Source: Aliiroseovarius salicola
Lineage (GTDB): Bacteria; Pseudomonadota; Alphaproteobacteria; Rhodobacterales; Rhodobacteraceae
Length of the DNA: 64,000 nucleotides
Assembly (NCBI RefSeq): GCF_027891095.1
Contig: NZ_JAQIIO010000009.1
Span: forward strand, 1 to 64,000
Direction of reading: 5' to 3'
Under the pieces are notes generated by a model. The model had not been told where the DNA came from. It was given only the letters and a program-made list of their open reading frames with translations, and ran no database searches. The position numbers were made by a program, and so were the translations under genes. This document shows, one piece after another, positions 1-8,246 of the stretch (within the stretch, counting starts at the first letter, position 1; each line of letters opens with the position of its first letter).

Positions 1-2
1 CT

Positions 3-31
3 GGGGAAACCAGTTCCCCCCAATTGGGGGG
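3..31. other. Overlapping G/C inverted repeats upstream of the first gene
   Basis: GGGGAA (3-8) can pair with TTCCCC (14-19). The C-tract 16-21 can instead pair with the G-tract 26-31 around AATT. The two hairpins share bases and exclude each other. They lie about 90 bp before the first start codon and could be the terminator of an unseen upstream gene or part of the leader of the lyase operon. There is no clear T-run, so the role is open. Confidence 0.35.
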
Positions 32-117
32 GGTGCTCCTCCCGATTGTTCCCGTAACTGGTGAGGCCTGATCATCGGGTCTCACTTTTTTCTTAAAAAG
101 AAACGCAGAGGTCCGAC

Positions 118-1470
118 ATGGCGACGATTGTACATACAGAAGGTGAATCCAATACGTCAGAAGCCCGCAAGGCGTGGCTCAAGAAATCCATCGGACCAAA
201 ATCGAAGCCTCTTCTGGATCGTGATGCCGAAGTCTTTCTGCATCAAAGCCTGTCCAGCCCCTGCGTCAGCACCATTGCCAAGGCTGAAGGGATCTGGGTC
301 GAAGATCTGGATGGGCGGCGCTATATGGATTTCCACGGCAACTCGGTGCATCACATTGGTTGGGGTCATCCCAAACTGATCGCCGCGATCAAGGCGCAGT
401 TGGATGATCTGCCATTTGCGCCGCGCCGCTTTACCAATGATCCGGCGGTTGAACTGGCCGAGAAGCTCGCTGAAATTGCCCCCGGTGATCTGGGGAAGAC
501 ACTTTTCACCACAGGTGGATCGGACGCCAACGAAGTGGCGCTGAAAATTGCCCGTGCGGCGACAGGTCGGTTCAAAACTGTAAGCTTCTGGGACGCGTTC
601 CACGGGGCGGGTTTTGGGGCTGCAAGTGTAGGGGGCGAAGCAACGTTTCGCAGCCATATCGCCGGGCCGCTCTTGGCAGGGGCCGAACATGTGGCGCCCT
701 TTGCCTGCTACCGTTGTCCCTACAATCACGCGGGTCCCGATGTCTGTGGACTGGCTTGCGCAAAGATGGTGGACTTTGTGCTGGAACGAGAAGGGGACGT
801 GGCCGCTGTGATTGCCGAACCGATGCGCGCCGTGCCTTACGTGCCACCTGCCGGGTTCTGGAAAGCGGTGCGCGAGGCCTGCAATGCGCGCGGTGCCCTT
901 CTGATCATGGATGAAATTCCAACCGGGCTGGGCAAGACCGGCAAGATGTTCGCTTTTGAACATGACGACATCATCCCCGACATTGTCACCATGGGCAAAA
1001 ACCTCGGTGGCGGCGTGCTGCCGATTGCCGCATGCGTTGCGCGGCGTGACCTGGATGTGTGCGGAGACTTCGCCATCGGTCATTACACCCATGAAAAGAA
1101 CCCCGTTACCGCTCGCGCAGCCCTGACCACAATCGAGATCATCGAAGAAGAGGGTCTGGTAGATCGTTCGGCGGAACTGGGCGATTATGCCAAAGCGCGG
1201 CTTCAGGACCGTTTGGGGGATGTCCCCATCGTGGGCGACATTCGCGGACGCGGTTTGATGTTTGGGGTCGAGATTGTTCAGGACCGTACCGACAAAACCC
1301 CGGGCAACGCGCTGGCCGAACAGGTCTATTACCTCTGCCTTGAGGCGGGTCTGAGCTTTAAAATCTCGCAAGGGTGTGTGCTGACCCTGTCCCCACCCCT
1401 GACCATTTCACGCGAGGATCTGGACCGGGCGCTTGATATCGTGGTGACCGCGATAAACGAGGTGGCATGA
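118..1470 (+). CDS. pbfA: PLP-dependent (R)-1-hydroxy-2-aminoethylphosphonate ammonia-lyase-like protein (PbfA-like)
   Basis: 450-residue class-III aminotransferase fold protein. The PLP lysine is K294 in GKNLGGG, and the cofactor-binding Asp is D265 in DEIPTGLGKTG, where ordinary class-III transaminases usually read DEVQTG. The segments MDFHGNSVHHIGWGH and GHYTHEKNPV, and a Cys-rich stretch near residues 195-220, match what I recall of the PbfA family. PbfA deaminates (R)-1-hydroxy-2-aminoethylphosphonate to phosphonoacetaldehyde and ammonia; an ethanolamine-phosphate phospho-lyase-like activity is the main alternative. The start is ATG with an AGAGG Shine-Dalgarno. The stop overlaps the next start (ATGA), so it heads an operon with the permease and the flavoprotein. 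A phosphonate-monoester-hydrolase-type gene 3.5 kb away supports the reading. Family membership is likely; the exact substrate is inferred. Confidence 0.62.
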   Translation: MATIVHTEGESNTSEARKAWLKKSIGPKSKPLLDRDAEVFLHQSLSSPCVSTIAKAEGIWVEDLDGRRYMDFHGNSVHHIGWGHPKLIAAIKAQLDDLPFAPRRFTNDPAVELAEKLAEIAPGDLGKTLFTTGGSDANEVALKIARAATGRFKTVSFWDAFHGAGFGAASVGGEATFRSHIAGPLLAGAEHVAPFACYRCPYNHAGPDVCGLACAKMVDFVLEREGDVAAVIAEPMRAVPYVPPAGFWKAVREACNARGALLIMDEIPTGLGKTGKMFAFEHDDIIPDIVTMGKNLGGGVLPIAACVARRDLDVCGDFAIGHYTHEKNPVTARAALTTIEIIEEEGLVDRSAELGDYAKARLQDRLGDVPIVGDIRGRGLMFGVEIVQDRTDKTPGNALAEQVYYLCLEAGLSFKISQGCVLTLSPPLTISREDLDRALDIVVTAINEVA

Positions 1471-2306
1471 CCCCCGCCATCGGCCTTATTGTCCTGACCG
1501 CCGCCCTTTTGCACGCGCTGTGGAATGCATTGGTGAAAGGGTCCGGTGACAAGACAGTTATGTTGGGCTGCATCGCGCTGGGGCATGTCTTTCCAGGGCT
1601 GGTGATGGCGGGGCTGTCGCCCTTGCCGGATCTCGCGTCCGTGCCGTTCATGATCGCTTCGATCATGGTGCATTGGGTTTATTTCTACCTGCTCAACACG
1701 GCCTACCGGTTGGGAGATCTCAGCCTCATTTACCCAATCTCGCGCGGGCTCGCCCCTGTTCTGGTGGCGTTTGGTGCGCAGTTTTGGGTGGGCGAGAGCC
1801 TTCCAGTGTTTGCTTGGTTCGGCATCTTCTGCGTATCTGCCGGGATCATGATTTTATCCCGTTCCGCCTTTACTGGTGCATTGCCCGCCAACGCCTTGCT
1901 GGCGGCACTGGGGATTGGTGTGATCGTGGCGAGTTATACCCTGATTGATGGGATGGGCGTTCGTCTGTCGGGCCATGCAATGAGCTATATCGGCTGGCTC
2001 TTCACCGCCAAGCTGGTGATCGTCTTTTACGTGTTCCCGACACGGTGGGAGAGGGTGCGCGCCATGCCGACCCGGCTGCTGGTCATGGGTATGTGCGGAG
2101 GGCTGATTTCTGGCGCGGCCTATGCGCTTGTGCTTTACGCCAAATCCATCGCACCGCTGGGAATGGTTTCGGCCCTCCGGGAAACCTCGGTTATCTTTGC
2201 CGCATTGATTGGTGTGGTCTGGTTCGGCGAAGGTCCCAAGACACAGAGATTGTTGTCAGCGGTTGTGGTCGGGGCAGGGATCGCAGCGATTGCAGTGACC
2301 CGGTAG
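1467..2306 (+). CDS. EamA/DMT-superfamily permease
   Basis: 279 residues, almost entirely hydrophobic, with about ten predicted membrane helices in two five-helix halves typical of EamA/RhaT transporters. A conserved EamA-type segment near the end of the first half reads YRLGDLSLIYPISRG. The start overlaps the lyase stop (ATGA) and the stop is 11 bp before the flavoprotein start, so the three genes are co-transcribed. Members of this superfamily move small organic metabolites in either direction. From context it could import an aminophosphonate or phosphoester, or export a product. The substrate cannot be read from the sequence. Confidence 0.85.
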   Translation: MTPAIGLIVLTAALLHALWNALVKGSGDKTVMLGCIALGHVFPGLVMAGLSPLPDLASVPFMIASIMVHWVYFYLLNTAYRLGDLSLIYPISRGLAPVLVAFGAQFWVGESLPVFAWFGIFCVSAGIMILSRSAFTGALPANALLAALGIGVIVASYTLIDGMGVRLSGHAMSYIGWLFTAKLVIVFYVFPTRWERVRAMPTRLLVMGMCGGLISGAAYALVLYAKSIAPLGMVSALRETSVIFAALIGVVWFGEGPKTQRLLSAVVVGAGIAAIAVTR

Positions 2307-2317
2307 AGGAGAGGCAA

Positions 2318-3829
2318 ATGAAACCTTTGGACGGGCAGAAGTTTGACGTCGCCATTATTGGCGCGGGGATCAACGGAGCTTCTACAGCTCAGCACCTGAC
2401 TGCCGCCGGATACAGTGTTCTGGTGGTTGATCAGGATGATTTTTCAAACGGGGCCAGCAGCCGTTCAAGCCGCCTCCTGCATTGCGGTTTGCGTCACCTT
2501 GCCGATGGCACAAGTGTCGGAAAGATGCTGTTGCGACCAGACAGGTTTGTGCGATCAATGGGTACAGTTCGGGCTGACATGATCGCCCGTGATGAAATCG
2601 CGCGGACGATCCCCGAACGGGTGAACCCGATCAACTTTGCATTGCCGATCTATAAAGACGATCCCTATGCCCCATGGCAGCTTGATGCAGCCTTTGCGCT
2701 CCTGCGCATGACCAGCCCCAAAGGTGAAAGCCTCGACTATCGCCGCTACAAACCGGATCAGTTTGACCAAGTGCCAATTGCCCCACGGCTTCGGGATCCC
2801 GACAAACTGCAAGCTGTGGCCGTGTTTCGAGAGTTCATTTTCGACTGGCCTGAGCGGATTGCACTTGATGCCCTGTTTGATGCGCGTCGGATGGGGGCGG
2901 AGGTGCACAATTATATGAAGGTCGAAGAGCTGACATCAAATGAGGATGATGGCTGGGATCTGCGCCTCAATCCTACCCGCCGAGAGGGTCAGCCCTTTTG
3001 GGTCAGCGCCCGGATGGTGCTCAATCTTGCTGGTGCCTGGGTCGATCTGGTGAACGCCCAAACCGGGAATAGCGCGCCTCGAAAGTGCCAGGGGATCAAG
3101 GGCATTCATATTGCAGTGCAATTACCCCCCGAGTTTCGGGATTGGGGGGTGTTCACCTATAACAGCCTTGGCGAGCCACTCTACTGCCTGCCTTGGCGTG
3201 GGTATCACTATGTCGGTTTGACGCGCACGAAATTTTTCGGGGATGCAACAGGTGTTCACGCGACCGATCAGGAAATTGACTGGATGTTGGGGGAAACAAA
3301 CCGATGCCTTCCGTCCCTGAGCCTCACGCGGAAAGACGTACTTTACAGCTGGGCCGGGGTGAATCCGCTGACTTTTGATAAAGAGCAGGATCTGGGCAGC
3401 CGCGAGATCAAAATCCATGATCTCGCCTCGGATGGAATGAAAGGCATGTTCACCCTAACTGGCGGTCCGGTTGTGACCCATCGCCGTGTGGCTCATCGGT
3501 TTGTGGACCGAATTCGGCCCATCCTGCCCCCGTCGCTCGCACCCAAAGAGATCCGCTATACATCCGCTGAGATCACCAATTCTAAAGGTGCAGTTTCATC
3601 TGAGGCGATCGCAGACAGCGCACGAACTGAAAACCCTGAAAGCCTCGCCGATCTGATGATGCGCCGACTAGGGCTTGGTTGGGAGGCGGATCAGGGGCTG
3701 GCCGCTGCAGAGCAAGTCGCACAGGTGGCGGCCCCTCATATGGGTTGGTCCGACAAAGACATAGAAAACGAATTACATGCGTATCAGGTTCATCTTCAAC
3801 GGGACCGGAGAAAGCCTTCAATCGAGTGA
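2318..3829 (+). CDS. GlpD-like FAD-dependent oxidoreductase
   Basis: 503 residues, the size of aerobic glycerol-3-phosphate dehydrogenase. The N-terminal dinucleotide fold reads VAIIGAGINGAS (about residues 10-21), followed by the GlpD-like SSRSSRLLHCGLRHL. The ATG follows an AGGAGAGG Shine-Dalgarno directly after the permease stop, so longer upstream readings are rejected. An oddity lies near residues 382-389, where GlpD has GGKxTTYR and this protein has GGPVVTHR. The loss of the lysine and tyrosine suggests a substrate other than plain glycerol 3-phosphate. Given the neighbouring lyase and hydrolase, oxidation of a phosphonate- or phosphoester-derived alcohol or amine is plausible but unproven. 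It is convergent with the dehydrogenase downstream, with only 5 bp between stops. Confidence 0.7.
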   Translation: MKPLDGQKFDVAIIGAGINGASTAQHLTAAGYSVLVVDQDDFSNGASSRSSRLLHCGLRHLADGTSVGKMLLRPDRFVRSMGTVRADMIARDEIARTIPERVNPINFALPIYKDDPYAPWQLDAAFALLRMTSPKGESLDYRRYKPDQFDQVPIAPRLRDPDKLQAVAVFREFIFDWPERIALDALFDARRMGAEVHNYMKVEELTSNEDDGWDLRLNPTRREGQPFWVSARMVLNLAGAWVDLVNAQTGNSAPRKCQGIKGIHIAVQLPPEFRDWGVFTYNSLGEPLYCLPWRGYHYVGLTRTKFFGDATGVHATDQEIDWMLGETNRCLPSLSLTRKDVLYSWAGVNPLTFDKEQDLGSREIKIHDLASDGMKGMFTLTGGPVVTHRRVAHRFVDRIRPILPPSLAPKEIRYTSAEITNSKGAVSSEAIADSARTENPESLADLMMRRLGLGWEADQGLAAAEQVAQVAAPHMGWSDKDIENELHAYQVHLQRDRRKPSIE

Positions 3830-3834
3830 CCGGA

Positions 3835-4848
3835 TCACTCGTCGAAAACCACCCCCTTTGTCTGGACGCGAAGGCGTGGGTCTGCTGATTTTACCAGCAC
3901 ATCACGTCCGTCCAGAAGCTCCTGACAGCGCTCCAGGGTCTCCTGTTCCAGCCGCTCCATGGCGTCATGGGTATAGAAGGTCAGATGCGGCGAGAGGATT
4001 ACATTCGGGAGGTCAAAAAGCTCACTCATCGGATGACCTGTCAGTGACAATGGTTCTTGGCTAAACACATCCAGCCCCAACCCGGCAATCCATCCTTCAC
4101 GCATGGCGCACACCATTGCTTCTTCATCAATGATCGCCCCACGGGCAGCGTTGATCAGGATGGCGGAGGATTTCATGAGCTTGAGCTCGCGTTCCCCGAT
4201 CATCCGGTGGGTCTCATTATTCAGAACGCTATGCACGCTGACGAAATCGCTTTCGGTCAGCAGCGCATCGAGCGTGTCGCATTTCTCGACACCAATCGCG
4301 CGCATCTCCTCTTCCGGCGTGTGGGGGCTATAGGCGATGACGCGGGCGCGAAATCCCTGTCCGGCCATGCGCGCCATGGATCGCCCGATTTTGCCCAAAC
4401 CGATGATGCCGAGCGTCTTTCCGGCGATATCCGACCCCAGCCATTGTGGTTCGGGCCAGGCCCAGCCCTCTCGGTGCATTTGGTTGTTAAGGGCGGGGAG
4501 TTTCTTGGTCAGCGCAATCAGCAGAGCGAAAGCACCTTCTGCCACAGTCTCTTCGGCATATTCCGGGATATTGACGACGGTGACGCCGTGCTCCACTGCG
4601 GCCGGGATGTCGATGGCATCGATGCCGACACCATATTTCACAATCCCGCGCAGCTTGGGGGCTGCCTCAATGACCCGGCGTGTGATGGGTGTGTAGCACA
4701 TGAGCAAAAGATCCGTGTCACGGATCTCGGAAATAAGCCGCTCTTCATCCACTCCGTCTGGCAGCAGGACAAGTTCGTGGCCCGCTTCGAGCAGGGCTGC
4801 GTCCACTAATGGTGTCTGCAACTCTTGGTCCGTTCTTAAAATTTTCAT
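3835..4848 (-). CDS. D-isomer-specific 2-hydroxyacid dehydrogenase (PGDH-like)
   Basis: 337 residues with the two-domain NAD-dependent D-2-hydroxyacid dehydrogenase layout. The Rossmann motif is GLGKIG (about 152-157). The catalytic Arg is in NAARGAIIDEEA, a Glu follows, and the His is in SPHLTFYTHDAMERL. It is closest in style to 3-phosphoglycerate dehydrogenase or C-terminal-binding-protein-like members without an ACT domain. The ATG follows a GGGGAG Shine-Dalgarno. It lies 105 bp after the sulfatase on the same strand, probably in one transcript. It could oxidise a 2-hydroxy acid produced in the pathway. The known phosphite dehydrogenase PtxD has a different sequence signature. Confidence 0.8.
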   Translation of the reverse strand: MKILRTDQELQTPLVDAALLEAGHELVLLPDGVDEERLISEIRDTDLLLMCYTPITRRVIEAAPKLRGIVKYGVGIDAIDIPAAVEHGVTVVNIPEYAEETVAEGAFALLIALTKKLPALNNQMHREGWAWPEPQWLGSDIAGKTLGIIGLGKIGRSMARMAGQGFRARVIAYSPHTPEEEMRAIGVEKCDTLDALLTESDFVSVHSVLNNETHRMIGERELKLMKSSAILINAARGAIIDEEAMVCAMREGWIAGLGLDVFSQEPLSLTGHPMSELFDLPNVILSPHLTFYTHDAMERLEQETLERCQELLDGRDVLVKSADPRLRVQTKGVVFDE

Positions 4849-4953
4849 GCTGCTCCCCCGCCGACCTGTTCATTTGACAGTGCGGGAAGGTAGGTGGCGG
4901 ATACAAATCTGTTTTCGCAATTGATCTATAAGATTGGCCTATGGGCTTTGTCC

Positions 4954-6492
4954 CTACCGGGTCCGGGAGAATTTTTGCGGACCAGATTTGGTGATCATGT
5001 CCATCGATAATGTGTGATCCATATTTTGCATTCGGTGGCGCAGCATCTGTCGTGACAATCGAGCAAGATCGCTGACATAATCCGGGTTCTCCGCCACATT
5101 CTCCATCTCACCCGCGCCATGGTGATCAAACAAAACCGGGTCCAAATGGTCGGAGGCAAACTCAACCAGTGTAAATCGCCCATCGCGCAATATCGCGAGG
5201 TTGGAACTGCTGACCGAACAGCCCAGAGCGGTCTGCCATGTCGTTGGTGAGGCGGGATCTGCAAAATCCAATTCCGAGAATGAGTAACGACGCCAAGTGT
5301 CAGGAGCGGGACCAGTCAGAAGGGGCAAAAGCGACTTCCCATCCATCGAATTGGGAACATCCTGTCCAACCCATTCAAGGATCGTTGGAACGACGTCAAT
5401 GGATTCAGTGGGCGCCGAAACCCGAATGCCCGCGCGCTCTTTATTGTCTGGCAGACGAATAATCAGCGGAGTGTGATAGGCGGCATCATGGAACGTCATC
5501 TTGCCCCACAAATGATGATCTCCAAGCATTTCGCCATGGTCCGCCGTGACAATCAGAAGCGTGTCATCATATTGCCCGCTGTCTTTCAGAAACGAGATAA
5601 CCCGGCCAATGTGATGATCCACTTCTGTGGCCAGCCCCAAATAAACAGCGCGTAAAGTCTGAATGTTGCCATCTGTTGCGTCGAGGTCTGGAAAGCCTTC
5701 GACAAAATCTGCGGGCGTTGTGGCGCTCTGCGCCGGGGGCAAAAACGGGTGCAATGTCGCGTCTTGGCCTGCGGTGTCCTTGCGTGTGGGAAGCGGAAGG
5801 TCCACTGGGTCATACATGTCATTGTAGGGAGCAGGGGCCACCAATGGCGGATGTGGTCGGATATAGGTCAGATGGGCAAACCAGCCATCCCGGGCATAGG
5901 CGTCCATTGTGTCCAGAAAGCGACCGGTCAGAAATGCCGTGTCGCTGTGTTCTGCGCGGTAAAGGGCTGGGTCATTCAGCTTGGGGGTGCCCCCGGATGG
6001 AGAGACGGGTTTGTAAACATCGAGGTAGTTTTCAAATTTGTAGCCATTGCGGATCAGATGAGACTGCCAAGGCAGGGATTGCTCCAGCCGCATCTCGACC
6101 ATCTCATGGAACCCGGTCATCGGGTATTCATAGCTGCGCACCGCTGGATCATTGGGGTGATGCGCCCGCGGATCACCTGACGTGTCGGTATAGCCGAAAA
6201 GCATTGGCAGATAGCCTGCTTTACGCATTTCGCTGGCGATGTTGGGGGTGTCGTGGCGCAAGGGGGTTCCATTGCGCACCGACCGATGGTTCATCGAATA
6301 TTGCCCGGTCAGGATAGACGCGCGCGATGGTCCGCAGGGGTTGGTGACTGAGAAGTGCCGCTCGAACGTCACGGCGTCTTGCATCAGGCCGCGTAGATTG
6401 GGAAATTCCACATGTTCCGCCAATGCTCCGGTCAGACAATCGGCCCGCAGCTGGTCGATAATGATGAAGAGTACGTTTTTCCGGTTGCGCAT
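4954..6492 (-). CDS. Phosphonate monoester hydrolase/arylsulfatase-family enzyme
   Basis: 512-residue alkaline-phosphatase-superfamily protein. The metal-site Asp is D13 (LFIIIDQLRADC). The nucleophile motif CGPSR has C53, which this family matures to formylglycine. Other matches to rhizobial phosphonate monoester hydrolase are the MNHRSV, THPNDP-like, YIRPHPPLVAPAPYNDMY and TADHGEMLGDHHLWGK segments. Family members hydrolyse phosphonate monoesters and phosphodiesters, with promiscuous sulfatase activity. The start is set at an ATG preceded by a G-rich Shine-Dalgarno at the point where homology begins; in-frame sequence further upstream looks non-coding. No formylglycine-generating enzyme is in the window. 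It is divergent from deoR and is followed by the 2-hydroxyacid dehydrogenase. Confidence 0.8.
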   Translation of the reverse strand: MRNRKNVLFIIIDQLRADCLTGALAEHVEFPNLRGLMQDAVTFERHFSVTNPCGPSRASILTGQYSMNHRSVRNGTPLRHDTPNIASEMRKAGYLPMLFGYTDTSGDPRAHHPNDPAVRSYEYPMTGFHEMVEMRLEQSLPWQSHLIRNGYKFENYLDVYKPVSPSGGTPKLNDPALYRAEHSDTAFLTGRFLDTMDAYARDGWFAHLTYIRPHPPLVAPAPYNDMYDPVDLPLPTRKDTAGQDATLHPFLPPAQSATTPADFVEGFPDLDATDGNIQTLRAVYLGLATEVDHHIGRVISFLKDSGQYDDTLLIVTADHGEMLGDHHLWGKMTFHDAAYHTPLIIRLPDNKERAGIRVSAPTESIDVVPTILEWVGQDVPNSMDGKSLLPLLTGPAPDTWRRYSFSELDFADPASPTTWQTALGCSVSSSNLAILRDGRFTLVEFASDHLDPVLFDHHGAGEMENVAENPDYVSDLARLSRQMLRHRMQNMDHTLSMDMITKSGPQKFSRTR

Positions 6493-6670
6493 CGGTCCCC
6501 CCCATGGCTTTCCCCCACATAGGCAAATATAATGGTTTCGGTCCAGAGCATTTGTGGGTTTGTGACGGAAATACTGCTCCCGATCCTGCAAAATTCGTGC
6601 TTTATGGTGTTTTTGGTTGCAATTGTGTGGGTAGGTGTGGGTTAATTGTGGGGAACTGACCGAAAGAAAG
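6493..6670. promoter_or_regulatory. Divergent control region between hydrolase and deoR
   Basis: 178 bp separate two divergent starts, so both promoters and any DeoR operator must lie here. It contains repeated TTGTGGG/TGTGGGT elements (about 6553-6560, 6624-6632, 6636-6644 and 6648-6654). The repeats resemble the clustered T/G-rich repeats seen at DeoR-family operators, but I cannot assign an exact operator. Confidence 0.4.
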
Positions 6671-7480
6671 ATGTCAATGCCCAAAGCCACCAACCACTCG
6701 CATCGGGAACTTGAACTGCTCGCAGCTCTGCGGAGGCTGGGCGGAACAGCACGTTCTTCCGAGCTTGCAAAATATCTCGACGTTTCAGAGGAGACTGTGC
6801 GCCGAGGGATCAAGTCACTTGCCAAATCCGGCACGGTCGAGCGGGTGCATGGCGGGGCTTACCTGGTCGGCGAAATGGGTGATCCAAGTTTCTTTTCCCG
6901 CATGGCGCGCAACCCGGATGGGAAACGCCAGATCGCAAAGGCGATCGCCAAGCAGGTATATGAAGGCATGACCATTTTTCTGGATGTGGGAACAACCACG
7001 GCGTTTGTCGCAGAGCGATTGCGCAAACTTTCTGGGCTGACGGTTGTAACCAACTCGGTGGGTGTAGCGCAGACTATGGTTGGCACCAGTGACAACCGGG
7101 TGCATTTCCTGGGTGGCGAAATGAAAAGCGATGAGCGCGGAACCTTTGGATCGGTGACGGAACGGCAGGCACGTCGCTTCGCGTTTGATATGGCCGTGCT
7201 GAGTGCAGATGGGCTGACCAATACACGCGGGTTCCTGTTTGCTAATCCTGTTGAAGCCTCTTTGTCCGAAGTTGTGGCGGACTGTGCTGACAAGGTGGTG
7301 GTCGGTCTGGATCATCACAAATATGGTGCGAAAGCACCGCACTGCGGGTTGGCCCCTAACCGAGTGGATTTGCTGGTTGCTGATGAAGCGCCTGATGCGG
7401 CGATGACCCAAGCGTTAGAAAGCTGGGGGGTCGATGTTGTTCTGGCTCCAGCGGGCAAGAAGAAGATATCTCATGACTGA
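6671..7480 (+). CDS. DeoR/GlpR-family transcriptional regulator
   Basis: 269 residues. The N-terminal winged helix-turn-helix (about 10-65) contains SELAKYLDVSEETVRRGIKSL, and the C-terminal DeoR sensor domain contains the FLDVGTT phosphosugar-isomerase-like loop (about 95-115). This family usually senses phosphorylated metabolites and represses adjacent operons, fitting control of the divergent hydrolase operon. I chose ATG 6671, behind a GAAAGAAAG purine tract, over an upstream GTG at 6635. The 3' end overlaps the phosphatase gene by 8 bp, so it is the first gene of a three-gene operon. Confidence 0.85.
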   Translation: MSMPKATNHSHRELELLAALRRLGGTARSSELAKYLDVSEETVRRGIKSLAKSGTVERVHGGAYLVGEMGDPSFFSRMARNPDGKRQIAKAIAKQVYEGMTIFLDVGTTTAFVAERLRKLSGLTVVTNSVGVAQTMVGTSDNRVHFLGGEMKSDERGTFGSVTERQARRFAFDMAVLSADGLTNTRGFLFANPVEASLSEVVADCADKVVVGLDHHKYGAKAPHCGLAPNRVDLLVADEAPDAAMTQALESWGVDVVLAPAGKKKISHD

Positions 7481-8246
7481 ACTGCCCCACCTTATCAAAC
7501 ACGCTGAAGCCATGGCGGAAATCGCGGCACGAACGGCGATGTCCTATTTCAGGGGTGCGCTTGGCATTGAGATTAAAGCAGATGAAAGCCCGGTCACGCA
7601 GGCAGACAAGGCAGTTGAAGCCGAGCTGCGCGCCTATCTCGAGGCCATGTTTCCCGAGCATGGGATCTTTGGTGAAGAAGAAGGAATGGACGACAAGGAC
7701 AGTCCCCATCTGTGGGTAATCGATCCGATTGACGGCACACGTTCCTTCCTGTCAGGGCACCCGCTTTTTGGATTTTTGCTTGCGCATCTGATTGATGGGA
7801 AGCCAGAGATCGGGGTGATTGGCATGCCGGCGCTGGGTGAGATTATGATCGGTGTACGTGGACATGGTGCACAGTTGAATGGGGCTCCGATCCGGGCCTC
7901 AGATCAAACCAATCTGGATCAGGCAGTTCTTTATATCAATGAGGGCGAAAAGCTCTATAGCGACCACCCGGGAGTTTTTGACCGCCTGATGCAGTCAGGT
8001 CAGACCCGCCGCATGGCCTATGATTGCTACCCCCATGCGCTTTTGGCGATGGGGCATGTGGATGCGGTGATTGACTATGACTTGCAGCCTTATGATTTTC
8101 TCGCTGTATCGGTGGTGATCGAAGCCGCAGGTGGGGTGATGACCGACTGGTCAGGTGACCCACTGACAATGGAGAGCGACGGGCGGGTCATCTCCGCCGC
8201 AACCCCCGAATTGCACGAACAAATGCTGAATATGGTGAAGAACTGA
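7473..8246 (+). CDS. Inositol-monophosphatase-family phosphatase (HisN/SuhB-like)
   Basis: 257 residues with the Mg-binding motifs of the IMPase family: GEEEG (about residue 69), WVIDPIDGTRSF (about 85-96) and a C-terminal Asp in the YDFLAVSVVIEAAGG segment. Family members dephosphorylate inositol phosphate, histidinol phosphate, fructose bisphosphate or nucleotide phosphates. In this context it would release phosphate from a phosphorylated intermediate. The ATG lies inside the end of deoR, and its stop overlaps the Na+/Pi gene start (TGATG), so translation is coupled. The substrate is unknown. Confidence 0.8.
   Translation: MTELPHLIKHAEAMAEIAARTAMSYFRGALGIEIKADESPVTQADKAVEAELRAYLEAMFPEHGIFGEEEGMDDKDSPHLWVIDPIDGTRSFLSGHPLFGFLLAHLIDGKPEIGVIGMPALGEIMIGVRGHGAQLNGAPIRASDQTNLDQAVLYINEGEKLYSDHPGVFDRLMQSGQTRRMAYDCYPHALLAMGHVDAVIDYDLQPYDFLAVSVVIEAAGGVMTDWSGDPLTMESDGRVISAATPELHEQMLNMVKN

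Noticed and set aside
157-1371. 404-codon open frame on the minus strand opposite the lyase gene
   Set aside because: Composition is that of an antisense shadow of a well-conserved plus-strand gene, with no recognisable domain and no ribosome site.
2045-2317. N-terminal extension of the GlpD-like protein by 91 codons
   Set aside because: It overlaps the permease gene in another frame; the ATG at 2318 has a strong ribosome site and the FAD motif begins right after it.
3835-4848. Phosphite dehydrogenase (PtxD) as the identity of the 2-hydroxyacid dehydrogenase
   Set aside because: Attractive beside phosphonate genes, but the sequence follows the phosphoglycerate-dehydrogenase pattern and lacks the PtxD segments I know.
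6493-6834. Extension of the phosphonate monoester hydrolase upstream of 6492
   Set aside because: The added 114 codons overlap deoR, have no family similarity and would remove the divergent promoter region.
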